Positions 1 through 11,819 of a stretch of 64,000 nt of DNA are shown here, piece by piece. The stretch is from Panorpa germanica (lineage: Eukaryota > Arthropoda > Insecta > Mecoptera > Panorpidae): positions 13,703,331 to 13,767,330 of the forward strand of contig OY783210.1 in NCBI GenBank assembly GCA_963678705.1, in the 5' to 3' direction. A program made the position numbers and the translations under genes. The notes below the pieces were generated by a model. That model saw nothing but the letters and a program-made list of their open reading frames with translations, did not search any database and was not told the DNA's origin. Each line of letters starts with the position of its first letter. The first letter of the stretch is position 1.

Positions 1-10
1 ATATAGTAAA

Positions 11-359
11 CTAGCTGTCCCGGCCACGCGTTGCTGTGACTAACGTTTTTGTCATATTACATTACATAGCGCCATCTATTGAATATTTACTCAATCTAGT
101 CAACAGAATATTTACTCAATCTAGTCAACAGATGTCGCCATCATCGTCGCCAGATGTCATCGTTTGGAGCTAACAGATAATTAATAGACAAATAATTTGC
201 AATAAGATAATATTGCAATCATAAATTGAGATGTAAGCTATCCTATCTTTCAAGTTGGATCAAACTGCACACGGTGTACAAATTTGATTAAAGTCGGTTA
301 AGTAGTTTAGGAGTCCATCGCGGAGGAACAACGTGACACGTAATTTATATATATTAAGA
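11..359 (-). mobile_element. Helitron-like non-autonomous element, copy 1
   Basis: Read on the minus strand it starts TCTTAATATATATAAATTAC and ends GGGACAGCTAG, flanked by A before TC and T after CTAG, the hallmark Helitron insertion between A and T. It is about 88% alike by eye to the copy at 28566-28890, and is longer because a 25-base segment (TATTTACTCAATCTAGTCAAC core) is tandemly duplicated at about 85-133. No Rep/helicase coding remains. Confidence 0.6.
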
Positions 360-851
360 TAAAGGAGGTTACGTTTTGTCTTTATAGGGCCGTTTTTTAT
401 AGCAAACAATTTTATTTTAAACAGGGTGTTAGCCATATTAACACCACCCTGTTTTCTAACCCTGAATATGACGTCACTACTTGTGAGTTAGTTTCTAATT
501 ATGTTTGGTTCGGTTAATGATTAGTAGATTAGGACCATGGGTATCTAATATACGTATTCTAGTCACGCAATGTCAATTCGTCCCTAATTAGTTAACCTGT
601 TTGCTGTGTAAATAATGTTTAAGCATAATTACTACATTTCTAAAAGAAATAATAACATGGAAAAACGTGGGGTATAATTTTAGATTAATAATTTGATACA
701 AATATTTTGCCATAGTTATTGGAACTGTATAAGGATTTCTTAATATTATCCGCCCTTTTTGGGATCAAAATCACTTCTTGAAATAATCGTACATCTAATA
801 TCATATATCATATTCTACGTAAATGTATACGAATTGAAAAGTAGCTGAAAA

Positions 852-1331
852 TAGGCTTGTGTCCTCATTTTTTAGTGGTCGATTTTTCAATTGTTCATTG
901 AAATTGATGTTAATAAATGTGTATTGGCGTTTTTGTTTTAATAAATATCTAAATGTTGACTGAGATATAGCAATTAAAAATTTGAATTGTAGTTTTAGCG
1001 CTAGAGATGTCGGCTAACATGTCTGTACTATTAAGGGTAGGTCAGTTATTTTAATATGGATAAAAGTTCTGTGTTGAATATGCTATCTCTTTTACATTCT
1101 GTTGTATAAAAGAGATAGCAACTTTGCGGTCTTGATGTCACATGCCTTGAAATGTTCTACAACGTTGAATCACTTTAATAATTAAAGAGACAAAATATTT
1201 TTTTTAATTGTTAATATCTCCTAACGTATAAGGAGTTATTAAAAAATAATTGAACATTTGAGGTTCTGCTAACCAACTTGATCAATATATAGTACAGTTT
1301 CATAGTAATTAAGACATAGGACACAAGCCTA
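852..1331 (+). mobile_element. MITE family A, copy 1 (internally deleted)
   Basis: Ends are TAGGCTTGTGTCC and GGACACAAGCCTA. The interior matches other A copies (GTGGTCGATTTTTCAATTGT; GATATAGCAATTAAAA) but the central ~150 bases are missing. One-base changes at each tip keep the terminal repeats complementary. Confidence 0.8.
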
Positions 1332-2602
1332 TTAAAGGAATTCTTTATTTTATGAATAAAATGTTAAAATGTTAATGTTAAATAATCTTCAATCAAGCTC
1401 TTGGGTTAGATATTCCATGCTGTACGCGATTTTTACGTCTGCGTTGCTCACATTTACAGAATTTAAACTTTTGTACTTTTTTAACTTTCAAATAGTAACA
1501 TGTGAGTCTCACAAACACCGTGTAGACATATTTGAACCTTATTTCGTCATTTTAAATAATTAGCACCCGTCAAAAAGTGCGAAATAATGGTTAATTTTGC
1601 AAAAAAAATTATTTTGTTTTTTATTCCTTTTGATCCTAGATAGTGTTCAAAATTATTAATAATTAATAATTTATTAACTATTAATATTTAGTGCTAAGAA
1701 TACTACATGTCTGTGAGTTGTCACATTACCATTAATGTCCTACTTTAACACGTCAGTACTTAAAGGTTAAATTAAGTTCACTATTTTTTAAATGAAATTT
1801 CCATGCAACAAACAATTCCTTCCAGTACTTCTGGGCCGTGCTGACGGTGCGGTATCTGCATCATTGATGTTACAACACTAGTGGGGCGGACACAACACCC
1901 ATTCTTATCTTCTCTTAAACTGACGGAGTGGTAATTGATTACATACTTTTGTATCAAGTCAATAGAAATAACATTCAGGAGTCAAGACTTCTTGAGATCG
2001 CAATTTATAGAGTGTGCCCTGTAATTAGATCCACGATAATAAATTAGCTGTCTTCGGGATTTTAATTATGTAAGGTAACACCGATTGATGAGTCTTGGAC
2101 CAATATTTATAGCCTCCTGTATATACCATACCTGCATACGATACGTTATTCCAATATATCATAATTTGACATATTGTTTTGTTGCGTAATGTTTTTCATA
2201 ACAAATTATAAGTTTTTCAGGTAATAACGTATGCAATTGATTTTCTTGAGTAATTGATGAACTGTATACTTCAAATTCAATATTTGTTCAATTCATTTGC
2301 ATTTTAATAACTTGATGATTGATTACCTAATTGATACATATATTGATCGATCTGTCAAAATACACGGTTTTTGAACGAAACAACAAAACAATCTATCATT
2401 TCAATTGCAATTAAAAACATTTAATGAATCAATCAATGGCGGGTTTTGCCTTCGATATGCTGGACCGATACATCGACACTTTTCACGTAAATGCCTATAA
2501 CTACTGGAGGATCTCTTTAAATCTCTTTAAATCTCTTTTCTATCTAGTGTAAATTTGTAAAATTGACTATGTCCAAATTGGATTTAGAAAAAATTGATTC
2601 AT

Positions 2603-2856
2603 CCCAGTAAACATTTTGGAGTCACTTTGACATCATATTGAAGATGCGTCATGATTTTTTTGTCATGAAAGAGTTCATTTATAGTTCAGTTTCTCACATT
2701 TTTTCATATAAAATGTCTACTTTATCGGCTACAAACGGCGAAATTACTCCACCTGTTGGAATACAAATTAAGATAAAGTTGATGCGAACTATAATTGAAG
2801 TGAAATAGTGATAGAAACGTCACTAAATAGGGCACTTCACCAAATTGTTTATTGGG
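2603..2856 (+). mobile_element. MITE family B, copy 1
   Basis: 254 bases with TIR CCCAGTAAACATTTTGGAG and CACCAAATTGTTTATTGGG. Core contains GACATCATATTGAAGATGCG and GATGCGAACTATAATTGAAG. It is non-coding. Confidence 0.85.
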
Positions 2857-4090
2857 ATGTCTTGACTGTATATATGTAATAGAAATCTATTGGCTTATAT
2901 TCGGCCACTTACTGAACAACCAAACTGTCATAATATCCCGTTTCCAGTGCCCAGATAACTGAGGTTTATTGTCAACCTTGGTAAAAACTTTTGTTTCTCA
3001 ACTATCACCAACTATCTAGTTTTTAATTTTTCATTTGGCTTGTTCAACCTGCTTTCCAACCAATATTTCATACGTGAAATTTACACATGTTAAAATGTAT
3101 AACAGTGTATCCAGTGAAGAAAAGACAGCTCTTAGTGTTAAATTTTGGAATCTTAACAAGGATAATACAAGCAACTAATTAATATAATACACCTAGTTAT
3201 GAATCCCACTCTAATGAGTATAACACTTTCGAAATAATACAATGCTTTTTTAAACGTCTTTACATTTTACTTCTACATCTTTTAACATAGATAAATTGCT
3301 TAGGTACTTAAGTCGAAGCTAATTATTTAATTGTAATCTTATGGAATACATAATAACCATAATGGCAATGGTTGTAGTTATATGCACTTGTGAGAGTGCA
3401 GCAGAACCTGATAATTATCACCACAAACAGAGCGCAACCGGATAAAATGTCTTGTTTATTCCGTTGCATTCATTGTATGTATAGTACTTCTGACCTATGT
3501 TTCCTACTTACAACAATATATTAAGTACATTTAACTCTCTTTCTGGCGCATCAGTTTCTAAATCATCTGTTTATTTCTAATTCGAATATACTGAATGTTT
3601 TTTAATCATTTTTTCTTCACTTTTTCCGTACGGTTTTTTAGAGCAACACTCCCGAGTGGACATTTTGTCCGAGACGCATGAGTTCGTTGTTAAGACATGC
3701 GTTATTATGACTTCCCCGATAGAGTCCCAATCGGATACTCATAAGACTTGTTCAACTACATTTCTTACGAGCGACTTGTGAGGACGTAAATAGGTCTTGC
3801 AACATTTAGTGCAACTTGGGATATAGGTCTTATTTCATTTTTTAAAGTGTGTGAAGATATCCTCAATTTCACTTTCTTTTCGTTGGAATGTATCTACTTT
3901 GTAAAAGGAGTTGTGGCTCTATTTATATTCTAATTATTGTATTTCTAATATACTCCTAAAAATTTATATTTAGAATATGTTATACAAGCCTTTATAACAT
4001 GGTAAATATATATTATAATATATAAATATATAGTATGCTAAAAGTAGCATAATTTGTTTTATAAATACATCATCCCAAAATCTTATTAAC

Positions 4091-4490
4091 TATAGTTCAA
4101 ATTAAGTCGTGTCGTATAATTCTAAAATGCGATGAAAAACCACTGTCTGTTTAATTTAACTATAAAATACATAGGAGCGAATAAGATAAAATTCATCATC
4201 CTATCGGAGATATATGCGGCTGTAGTAACTTCTTTTAAACAAGAGTCGCCGTCAAACTGTCGTAATTTGAACTATAATACAAATTTGTTTACATTTTATA
4301 CTGCAATAGGTCCAATGACAACTCATCCTTAAAACCAGTTGTAGCGTATAAATCTCCGGAAAAAGTTCTACCTAATTTTTTTTTATAATTTATATTGGAA
4401 CGAATAAGATAAAATTCACCATCATATCGTAAATTTATATGACTCTTACTACTTCTTTTAAACATGAGTCAACGCACAGCTCTATTGAAT
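4091..4490. mobile_element. MITE family D, one copy plus an adjacent half copy
   Basis: 4091-4276 is bounded by TATAGTTCAAATTA and TAATTTGAACTATA, enclosing CGAATAAGATAAAATTCATC. About 110 bases later, 4395-4490 repeats GAACGAATAAGATAAAATTC and the TTTTAAACATGAGTC arm, a second partial copy. The apparent ORF at 4132-4332 is inside this repeat. Confidence 0.65.
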
Positions 4491-6776
4491 TTTATTTGAA
4501 AAATAAAATTGTTTCGTTCTATGTACAAATGATTAACATGTACCAGGAGTACTGTACAAGGAGTACACCTTACTCAACTAGTTGCATAGTCTATAAATTA
4601 TAGTTATACGACACACATTTGGATTACAATGCTGGGTTTTGTTATATCACAGCTGGAAATCGCATTTGTGCACTGTAAGAACTCAAGTGCTATTAAAAAA
4701 TACTGACATAGCTATTAATACGAGTACGATTACCTAATTTAGGCATAATTGTGTAAATACGTTTAAATAGTTCAAAAGCACGAAGTGTTTCATATAATAA
4801 AACATATCTTAATCGTTGTCAGTCCTTAAGATTGTACGATATCAACAATATTAATGCTGGAAGAGAATTTTATAACCGTTAGCAAGATTGACCGATATGA
4901 ATACACAATTTTATGAAATTTTTAACTAGAACTATTTTTTTTAGCAGTATGGCCTAAGAGAGGCGTCTAAAGCATTTTTAAACCAGGGCCGTGTTGTTGT
5001 ATATTAAATAAAAATAATAATTAAATAAAGTATATTGCTGACAAACGACGCTTGCGCTCTAAGTACATGTCAAATAAAAATTAAAGGTTAAAACATAAAT
5101 TTAAAATTTCTCTTTTTGGACTATTAGAATGTTGGAATAGATTTATGTTTAGTTATATATAAAGTGTAATTATATACTCGTAATTAGGAGATTTAATTTT
5201 GAAGGAGTATAAACCGTAGCGGCATACATCTAGAATTAAAATAAAACTAAAAATTAATACAGTAGATGTGGATTGATATTTAAAACAGTTTTGTTGTCTT
5301 AGCGTAACAAAAGAAACAATTCTATCAATTCGTTAAATGCATTGTCATTAATATGTCAATGTTTGACAAATTCCTAAAAATAATAAGCTAACAGTTTCAT
5401 AAAAATGTTACTTACAAACCTGCATAATTTGATTTGGAATTTTTAAATTTATGAAAGATAAATATTATCCTAGCAGCAAGCACGTCAACATGTTTTTTTT
5501 TACGGAGTATTGTATAAACTTGAATAATATGCATTTGAATAAAAACAGATGGCATTGGACAGTACAGAGTGCAAAGCGTACCCATAAACAAACGCTTTGT
5601 ACGTTTAAATACGTGAGGTTATATGCAACAGTTTCATTAGGACCTGATGCTACACCAGTGTACATAGATGATAAATAATAATAACCACCATATGCTGTAT
5701 CTCTATATTAGATTATTAGTTATGTGTAAAGATGGTTTACAATATATTTAACGTAATACAACATCATTATTTTAAACTTTACTTCTAATTTTCTTCAAAT
5801 TATTTTAACCTTAACTTCTAGATTGAAGATTAAGTAGCAGCAACAAATGCACAATCGATATAAACAATTATGGGTACATTTAAACAAGAAAGTTAAACTT
5901 TTTTACACCAAGTCATATTAAAGACAGTGTGAATATATCGTGTACCAGAGACTCGACTGTCTTAAGAAAAGCTGACTACTCGGTACGGCTCGTGGAACAC
6001 TTGCTTCAAATCTGTCTTAAGATAAAATATTAGCGTTTTCGGTTGTTCATTGTGTTAAAATAGTGTTATCTCTATCTTTTTACGCCATAGCTCAAATTGT
6101 GTTGCACTCTTTTAAGACACAGAAATGTTGGAGTTATTTTTTTTAACTTTGATTGTAGACTTATAGTAATATCAACTAAATAAGAATTAACAGGTTTATG
6201 TTATAAATAATTTGAATTTTGAGTGACTACTTATTAAAAATTACGTAATCGTATAGTAATGTATTTTTTTTGTAGCTGCATGTCGGCGCCTAGCTATAGC
6301 TAAACAGATAAATATTTTCCAATCATAAATCGAAGAGGTGCAATCGAAATTGCACTAAACACAATTATGTGTATTTAAGGTTTATTTAACAAAAATCACT
6401 TGTTATGTAAACTATTTTACTTTTACTTTTAATTTTGTGATCTTTTGCTGACTACTTTTAAAAAATAAATCAATCCTGTTGCGCATTAGCTTCATATTTT
6501 TAAGAACTAGAAAATCTTAAGAAGCCATTTTTAAGGATAAAATCTTTTAAACAGCTAATAAAGAAAGAAAACACCATTAGATTAAAAATTACTAGTATAT
6601 GATCTAATAAAATATTACTTGAATGTAAGGTAACATCAAGTATACACTTTACCAGATTTATAAACGCTCCTTACTACAATGAATCATATCAGTGTAATAA
6701 GAAACGAACGCTCTCGCCGTGGTTATCAATAACATTGATTTCAGTCTACTTTTATCAGCGATCTGAGGCGTACTTT

Positions 6777-6976
6777 TATAATATGTTAGGTAGGCGTATT
6801 CGCAAAGCAGTCAGCGAACGAGTTTATAGTGAAACAAGCGAATCATGGAGAAACTTATCTGTATTAAATTGCCTGATACTTCTGCGGAATCTTTTGGAAA
6901 AAATTTAAAAATTAAATTTGATGAAGAATACAATATGCAGAATAAAACGAAAAAGCATTATCCACGCACACTATAG
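6777..6976 (+). CDS. Candidate small ORF (43 aa) with promoter-like upstream sequence
   Basis: The ORF proper is 6845-6976, a 43-residue frame MEKLICIKLPDTSAESFGKN... ending RTL. The listed start includes a TATAAT at 6777 and a GCAGTCAGCG initiator-like box with A at 6813, 36 bases downstream, leaving a 32-base leader. ATG context is CATGG with T at -3. I recognise no family; the peptide is charged with no membrane segment. There is no splice donor within it, so it is not an obvious Svil first exon. It may be a small gene 1.2 kb upstream of Svil, or chance. Confidence 0.25.
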
Positions 6977-7140
6977 TTTTTTTTACTTGAAACCTGTCAT
7001 GCCTATTGCCTTTGAATTAAAATGGATTTGGATTGTCAGTGCGAGGGTTGTTCGATAAGTCGAAGATTTGTTTGTGGAAAACATTGTTTTTTTCAATTCA
7101 ATTTATTTTTCCACATACTTCATATTCAACAGCTTTTTAG

Positions 7141-7236
7141 ATAACATAAAATTCACCATCGTATTGTAGATTTATATGGTTCTTGTAACCTCTTTTATGG
7201 ATGAGTCACAGCCAAACTCTTGTAATTTGAACTATA
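7141..7236. mobile_element. MITE family D, half copy
   Basis: ATAAAATTCACCATCGTATT to CTTGTAATTTGAACTATA, one arm only. Confidence 0.55.
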
Positions 7237-8040
7237 GATCTATCATTGTTTAATGTATGCGAATTTATTAATTTCTTCAATGTATGTGGAAAGTAGAAAG
7301 ATAAAACGATTGAACTCGATATAAAATACATAATATTAAGTTTAAAAATATCGAACCAAATGTAAGTAGGTTTACATTTGCATATGAAAGCTGATTCGGT
7401 AATTTAAAAATAATGCTAGTAAATGTAAATATCTGTTGGATAATCCGGTAGTGAGTTATGCTATTTTATATTCAGTGGCGTAGTCAAAGATAATATTGAT
7501 CATATTGAGAATATTTTATAGGGAAGCATATGCACTTTAGGTTAATATCATAATAAACACACATACTTTAGAAATATTATTTATCCTGTGAGTAAGTTAA
7601 TTTCTGAAAATGTTTAAGTTATGAAGTTGCAGCAAATAAACGATATTTAGTTTTTAGTTGGGAACACTGACCTCTGTATTAGTATATACATGATTTTATA
7701 CTAACTAATGAACCGGTTTAGTCTTTGTGTTAAAACATATGATAATCACAACAAAACTTAATATACTTTAAACAATAAACACTACATATTATTAATAATA
7801 ATTTTAAAAACAAACATTCTATTCCGAGTCACGTTTATTTACATAAAGTTGTTGTCAACATCAACATTTAACTTTGTATAATGTTTATTTGTTCTTTATT
7901 GAAACATAACCTTAAATACATATGTTATAATTTTGATTATCAGCCAAACATGATGTCGAATAGGAAGGAAATAGTTGTGGTAACTGGCAGACAGTTTTAG
8001 CACATTATATTCGGTTTATTTTCGCTTGATTGAGCTCAGT

Positions 8041-8133
8041 TATAAAACTGCTGTTCAGTTGCACTTATCAAATATCACTACATTCTCATGCATCGCAGTT
8101 TTGTTGCGATTTTCGTGCTTCTAAACTCGAAAC
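8041..8133 (+). promoter_or_regulatory. Candidate core promoter and 5' UTR of the Svil gene
   Basis: TATAAAA lies at 8041-8047 and initiator-like TCAGTT boxes lie at 8035-8040 and 8055-8060; a weaker TCACTA sits at 8075-8080, about 36 bases after the TATA box. The segment ends at the first coding ATG (8134). The transcription start cannot be fixed by eye because the best initiator is closer to the TATA box than usual. An upstream ATG at 8088 lies in this leader. Confidence 0.4.
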
Positions 8134-8155
8134 ATGGACCTTACCTTACATACAG
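8088..8155 (+). promoter_or_regulatory. Upstream ORF overlapping the Svil start codon
   Basis: ATG at 8088 starts MHRSFVAIFVLLNSKHGPYL, in a weak context (T at -3, C at +4). It runs past the main ATG (8134) in another frame, crosses the exon 1/2 junction in phase 2 and stops at 8989-8991. Such an overlapping uORF would lower initiation at 8134 unless ribosomes scan past it. It counts only if transcription starts before 8088. Confidence 0.4.
8134..8155 (+). CDS. Svil: Supervillin exon 1 (start codon, MDLTLHT)
   Basis: Short first coding exon giving MDLTLHT plus one base of the next codon (phase 1). The ATG is in a strong context (A at -3, G at +4: AACATGG). The donor is ACAG|GTAAAG. Exon 2 begins in the complementary phase, so the joined codon is GAT (Asp) and the frame opens into exon 2. 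I chose this start over the ATG at 8088 because that one reads into exon 2 in the wrong frame and stops at 8989-8991. No homology can be claimed for seven residues. The call rests on splice signals, phase, promoter-like upstream sequence and continuity with later exons. Confidence 0.6.
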
Positions 8156-8189
8156 GTAAAGTTTTATGTAAGATAGTTACGTTTTGAAC

Positions 8190-8538
8190 GTTAAGGTTTT
8201 ATTTAATATTTTAATCTAGATTTCAGGTTTTCAGAATAGACATTCGTGTTTTAATTTGTGTTTAGTTAATTTAGTTGGTGCGCATGCGTCGTTAGTAATA
8301 TAAATTTTGACAGATCGGTAGATGGTTGAATAATTAAAATTGTTGTTTTTAATAACGATTAGTAATAGAAATTGTTTTTACTTCTTTATGTTTAACAAAC
8401 TGATATTGAACTTCTTTTAAAAATAAATCCTACTCCATTCTGACAGGTTGTCACATTTTGGAGGTTATAGAAAAGTTGTAAGGTTCTAAAAAAATTAAAT
8501 ACTAAATTAAAAACAACATTAGTGGGTCTGATACTTTA
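8190..8538 (+). mobile_element. MITE family C, copy 1 (left end lost)
   Basis: Contains the family core TTTAGTTGGTGCGCATGCGTCGTTAGTAA and ends near AGTGGGTCTGATACTTTA. It fills much of intron 1, starting 35 bases after the exon 1 donor. Confidence 0.65.
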
Positions 8539-8951
8539 GGTCAGTACTAATAAGCTCCTTCAAGTTCTCCTTATGACTTCATATTTTAAATTCCTTAAAA
8601 TTCCTTATTGCAAATTTAAAAACTAATTTTTTTTTTTAGCAATTATTTTAATTTAAATGTCGCTAACCTTTTAATAATTAAAAAATATTACTATCCACAC
8701 TTCTTAAAATATCATACTGAATTTCAATGCGATCATGATTTTGTAAATATCTTTAAAATCACGAGTTTTTGTCCAACATTTTTCTCTGATTTAAATTTCT
8801 GTTTCGTTGTGATTTATTGCCACTATTTACTTCAATATTTGTGTATACTTAAATATTGATAATGTTAAGAATAGAAACCTTATCTCTAAACTAAACAAGT
8901 GTATATTCTAAACATAACATTTCTAACGTATATTATTTTCTTTATTTACAG

Positions 8952-9182
8952 ATTCTATCAAAGACGACCACAGCACAAACTTGATTTCTAAAATAAGTGA
9001 TACTAAAATAATAAACGACGATAATTTTTTAAACTGTACCAAAACCACTGCCGCCTATTCGACTAGTTCCAATTTCTTAGATCATAGCGACATTCAAGAA
9101 AATACTGCCAACAGTAATCTTTGCTTATCTCTTCAATCTTTTTTGACAGACACGAAAAACGATTCAGGATTATTTAAAGAAG
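8952..9182 (+). CDS. Svil: Supervillin exon 2 (Ser/Thr/Asn-rich N-terminal segment)
   Basis: The acceptor is TTTATTTACAG| and the donor AAGAAG|GTATTT. The exon enters at phase 1 and leaves at phase 1, and encodes about 77 residues beginning SIKDDHSTNLISK. It is polar and low in hydrophobics, with many S, T, N and D residues, as expected for the disordered N-terminus of supervillins. I see no folded domain. Joined to exon 3 it reads ...GLFKE-V-SLSCSDIYS. The open frame continues 74 bases past the donor into the intron, so read-through would add a short non-conserved tail; splicing is preferred because both phases match. Family membership is inferred from the exons it joins. Confidence 0.65.
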
Positions 9183-10179
9183 GTATTTATGTTAAAATAT
9201 TTGTTTTATTTAAGGCGGGACACTCATTCTTGGGAGTACGTGTGATGCACTTATAAACTACATTTTTTTTTAAATATATTTATTTATTAAGGGTTTAATT
9301 CTACGCGGTAAAAAAATCCGTAGGTTCCTACATTAATCAACCTCGGCACAGACAGGTTTCTTCCCTATCTTTTTTTTTTTGTAGAATATATAGTTGAATA
9401 TGGACACACGCACTACGGAATTAATTCCCGTAGGGTGTTGTCGGCGTATCTCTTTGGAGCAGTATGCATCTGTCGGTGTATCTCTTTGAATATCCATTAA
9501 AATGGCAAGATATATAAATACAAAGGTGTAATACCGAGTCTCTCAAATCACTCCCAAGAACGTCACTAAAAACTAATTTGTTGTTGGATGCTGATTTCCT
9601 TCGCCGCAACCCGCAGCATTAAAATACATAATAAAATAAGTACCCGCATATTAAAAAATAGCTATTTCACAAATCTAGTAACCACATTGCATTTTACATG
9701 TTAAATATTATATGCTTAGCTGCACTTTGCCGCAAATAGAAATGTTGTTATTACCTAGCAAATAAATCTTGCGGTGTTGATGAATCATGTACAATAATTT
9801 TATTTTAAGTGTTTGAATGCCAGTGCTTATAAATATTTTCTTCTAACCATGATTCCAATTATACTCGTAGCAACATTCCGAAGTGTCACAATAATTGTTA
9901 TATTTATTTCTATTATTTATAAGATGTTCATTCATCGCTAATAGTATAGTAGTTCTTTCCATATCCGGACAAAAAATTAGGAAAAAAACTTCGTTACTCA
10001 TATTATTAATACATATTTAAAGTTTACAATGGACGCCGTGCCGCCGGACCTTAAGAAAATTCTTTATAACAGTTGATACGAGATTTTTTGTTTGCATTAC
10101 GGTTCTTTAGTTTTCCATATCTGGATTTCCTCCTAGTCGTAATTGGTCCCAATCGATTCGCAAAAGGTAGATCCTACTG
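9183..10179. other. Intron 2, left part
   Basis: 9270-9640 has an A/T tract, CCTACATTAATCAACCTCGG and CACACGCACTACGGAATTAA, a more balanced composition that may be part of an old repeat. Nothing else is recognised. Confidence 0.4.
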
Positions 10180-10970
10180 TATTGTATTATTATTTTTATT
10201 TTAATGTTTTTGCCATTTGGCAAAAAAATCTAAACATTCTCACTCCTTCCAAACGAAAAAAAATATATATAAATTTATCTATATAAAAATAGCATAAAAA
10301 CAAAACTGCTACTACTACTGCTTCGCTCCTCCTGCTACTCTCATTCCTGTTTCTACTTTGTCATTCCTTCTCTTTCCTCGTTCCTTTTCTCTATCTCCGC
10401 CATCCATCTCTTCCTTCCATTGCCTCTCTTTAATAACTGCCCGCTTATTACTTTTTACTCACATGAAAACTTAATGTGCTCCAATGTTTCAATCTCCGTT
10501 TCGCACACCATACACATTCTTTCCTCGCTTTTTGCCCAGTATCTGTTTCCTTTTCCTTTCTTTTCTAAATCTGTCAATCCTCATGTTTTTACTCACGTCC
10601 ACTGTATTGTATTTATTTGAATGTTTTTTGTCGTTAGTGATTACAATTCACTTCTTCCAAACTTACTAATACATCGAAGTAAGCATTTCTCGCTATTGCT
10701 GTCATCCTTCTTCTCTTTCTCCTCTATTCGTTTTCATTTCTTGTTTTACTAGTCCTTCGTCCTTTCCTCTCCGCCTCCTCCTTATTTCCGCTAACCATCT
10801 CCTTCTTTCACTGTCTCCTAGCAACAGTCTTCTCCACTTTTCACCTTCCTCTTATACCTACTCTTAATATATTCTAGTATTTCCGTCCTTTTCCCTCATT
10901 TCCTGTCTATCTCTTCCTCCTCTTTCTTGACAATATCCTCTCCTTCTCCTCTCTCACCTCGAACATCAAC
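10180..10970 (-). pseudogene. LINE 3' end, copy 1 (CT-rich on the + strand)
   Basis: On the minus strand it encodes GNRYWAKSEERMCMVCETEI then ETLEHIKFSCE, a CxxC...HxxxxC zinc knuckle of a retrotransposon ORF2 C-terminus, followed by an Arg/Glu-rich tail and the 3' UTR ending TGGCAAAAACATTAAAATA with an A-rich tail at 10180-10205. The ORFs called in this stretch on the + strand are shadows of this purine-rich strand. Confidence 0.65.
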
Positions 10971-11542
10971 AACATCATTGATGGTATTTCAAAAGGTTTT
11001 TTTGACTGTTAATTGGGTGCGTTAGCACGAAACATTTAAAATTGATTTTACAATTAAGACATGTTGTCGCCGTTTAGAAGGTTATAAATGGAAAGGGCAT
11101 TGTCTTTGTAAAGATATATGTATATATACACAAGAGCTTTAGACCAGGAGAGAGTGCCAGATGAATCACAACCATTTTTTACAGTATGGTGTTGAATTTC
11201 ATAATTTTCTGTCATTATCTTCTGGTCTATAATAGAAACACAGTGTTTTAAAAACACCATGTATCGTATGTATTACTGATTGCATACTATTCAGGCGGTG
11301 TAATCAGATACTAATTACTAATACAAACAAAATGTAGTTACTAAATGAATCAATTCAATATAGTCGAACAATGCATTGTATTTACGGATTTGCAAGTAGT
11401 AACTGACGCACTACTGTTACAATAATAGTTAATTGTTATTCAAATATTTTAAATGACATCGATCTAAAAAAACCAACAAATTAAAACATTGATGTAGTTC
11501 TATTTACATTTACATTAAGAAGTATTTTTAATTATTTTTTAG

Positions 11543-11819
11543 TGAGTTTGTCATGCAGCGACATTTATTCGATTCAGAGACAACCAACACCGTCGGGTTT
11601 ATTGGAAGAGAATCAGTGTACGTGGGCCTCCGAAGCTGATCTGACGAATACGGCGATGTCTACAATAAGAGAAATAGGGATTCCAGGAGGATCCCAATTG
11701 GATCGTATCGCCAAATATAAAGAAGAACGAAGAAAACAACTTCAACAACAATTTGGGAGTAAGGATTATAGGGAAAAACGGGAAGAGGGAAGACCATCAA
11801 CTTTGGGAGTTACTAAAAG
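11543..11819 (+). CDS. Svil: Supervillin exon 3 with the RIAKYKEERRKQL helix
   Basis: The acceptor is ATTTTTTAG| and the donor AAAAG|GTAAAT; the exon enters in phase 1 and leaves in phase 2. It encodes about 92 residues. The key segment is SQLDRIAKYKEERRKQLQQQ followed by FG, a highly charged helix. It matches the vertebrate supervillin N-terminal motif ERIARYKAERRRQLAEKYG in order and spacing, which I recall from the family. In vertebrates this N-terminal half binds myosin II and actin and targets membrane-associated cytoskeleton. Upstream is an SDIYSIQRQPTPSGLL stretch of unknown role. This exon and the end of exon 7 give the two independent reasons for the supervillin call. Confidence 0.85.

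Larger units (their letters stand above)
360..8033. other. 5' flank of Svil outside the repeats listed
   Basis: Apart from the MITEs and the small ORF at 6845, the flank is AT-rich with no coding or RNA signal I can support. The open frames at 1369-1563 and 5451-5678 have no family resemblance and are not called. Confidence 0.5.

Noticed and set aside
9183..9256. Read-through tail of exon 2 as a separate C-terminus
   Set aside because: The donor GTATTT is usable and the next exon fits in phase; the tail has no supporting feature.
10420..10669. Two overlapping + strand ORFs rich in Phe, Ser and Leu
   Set aside because: They are antisense to an Arg/Glu-rich LINE tail on the minus strand.
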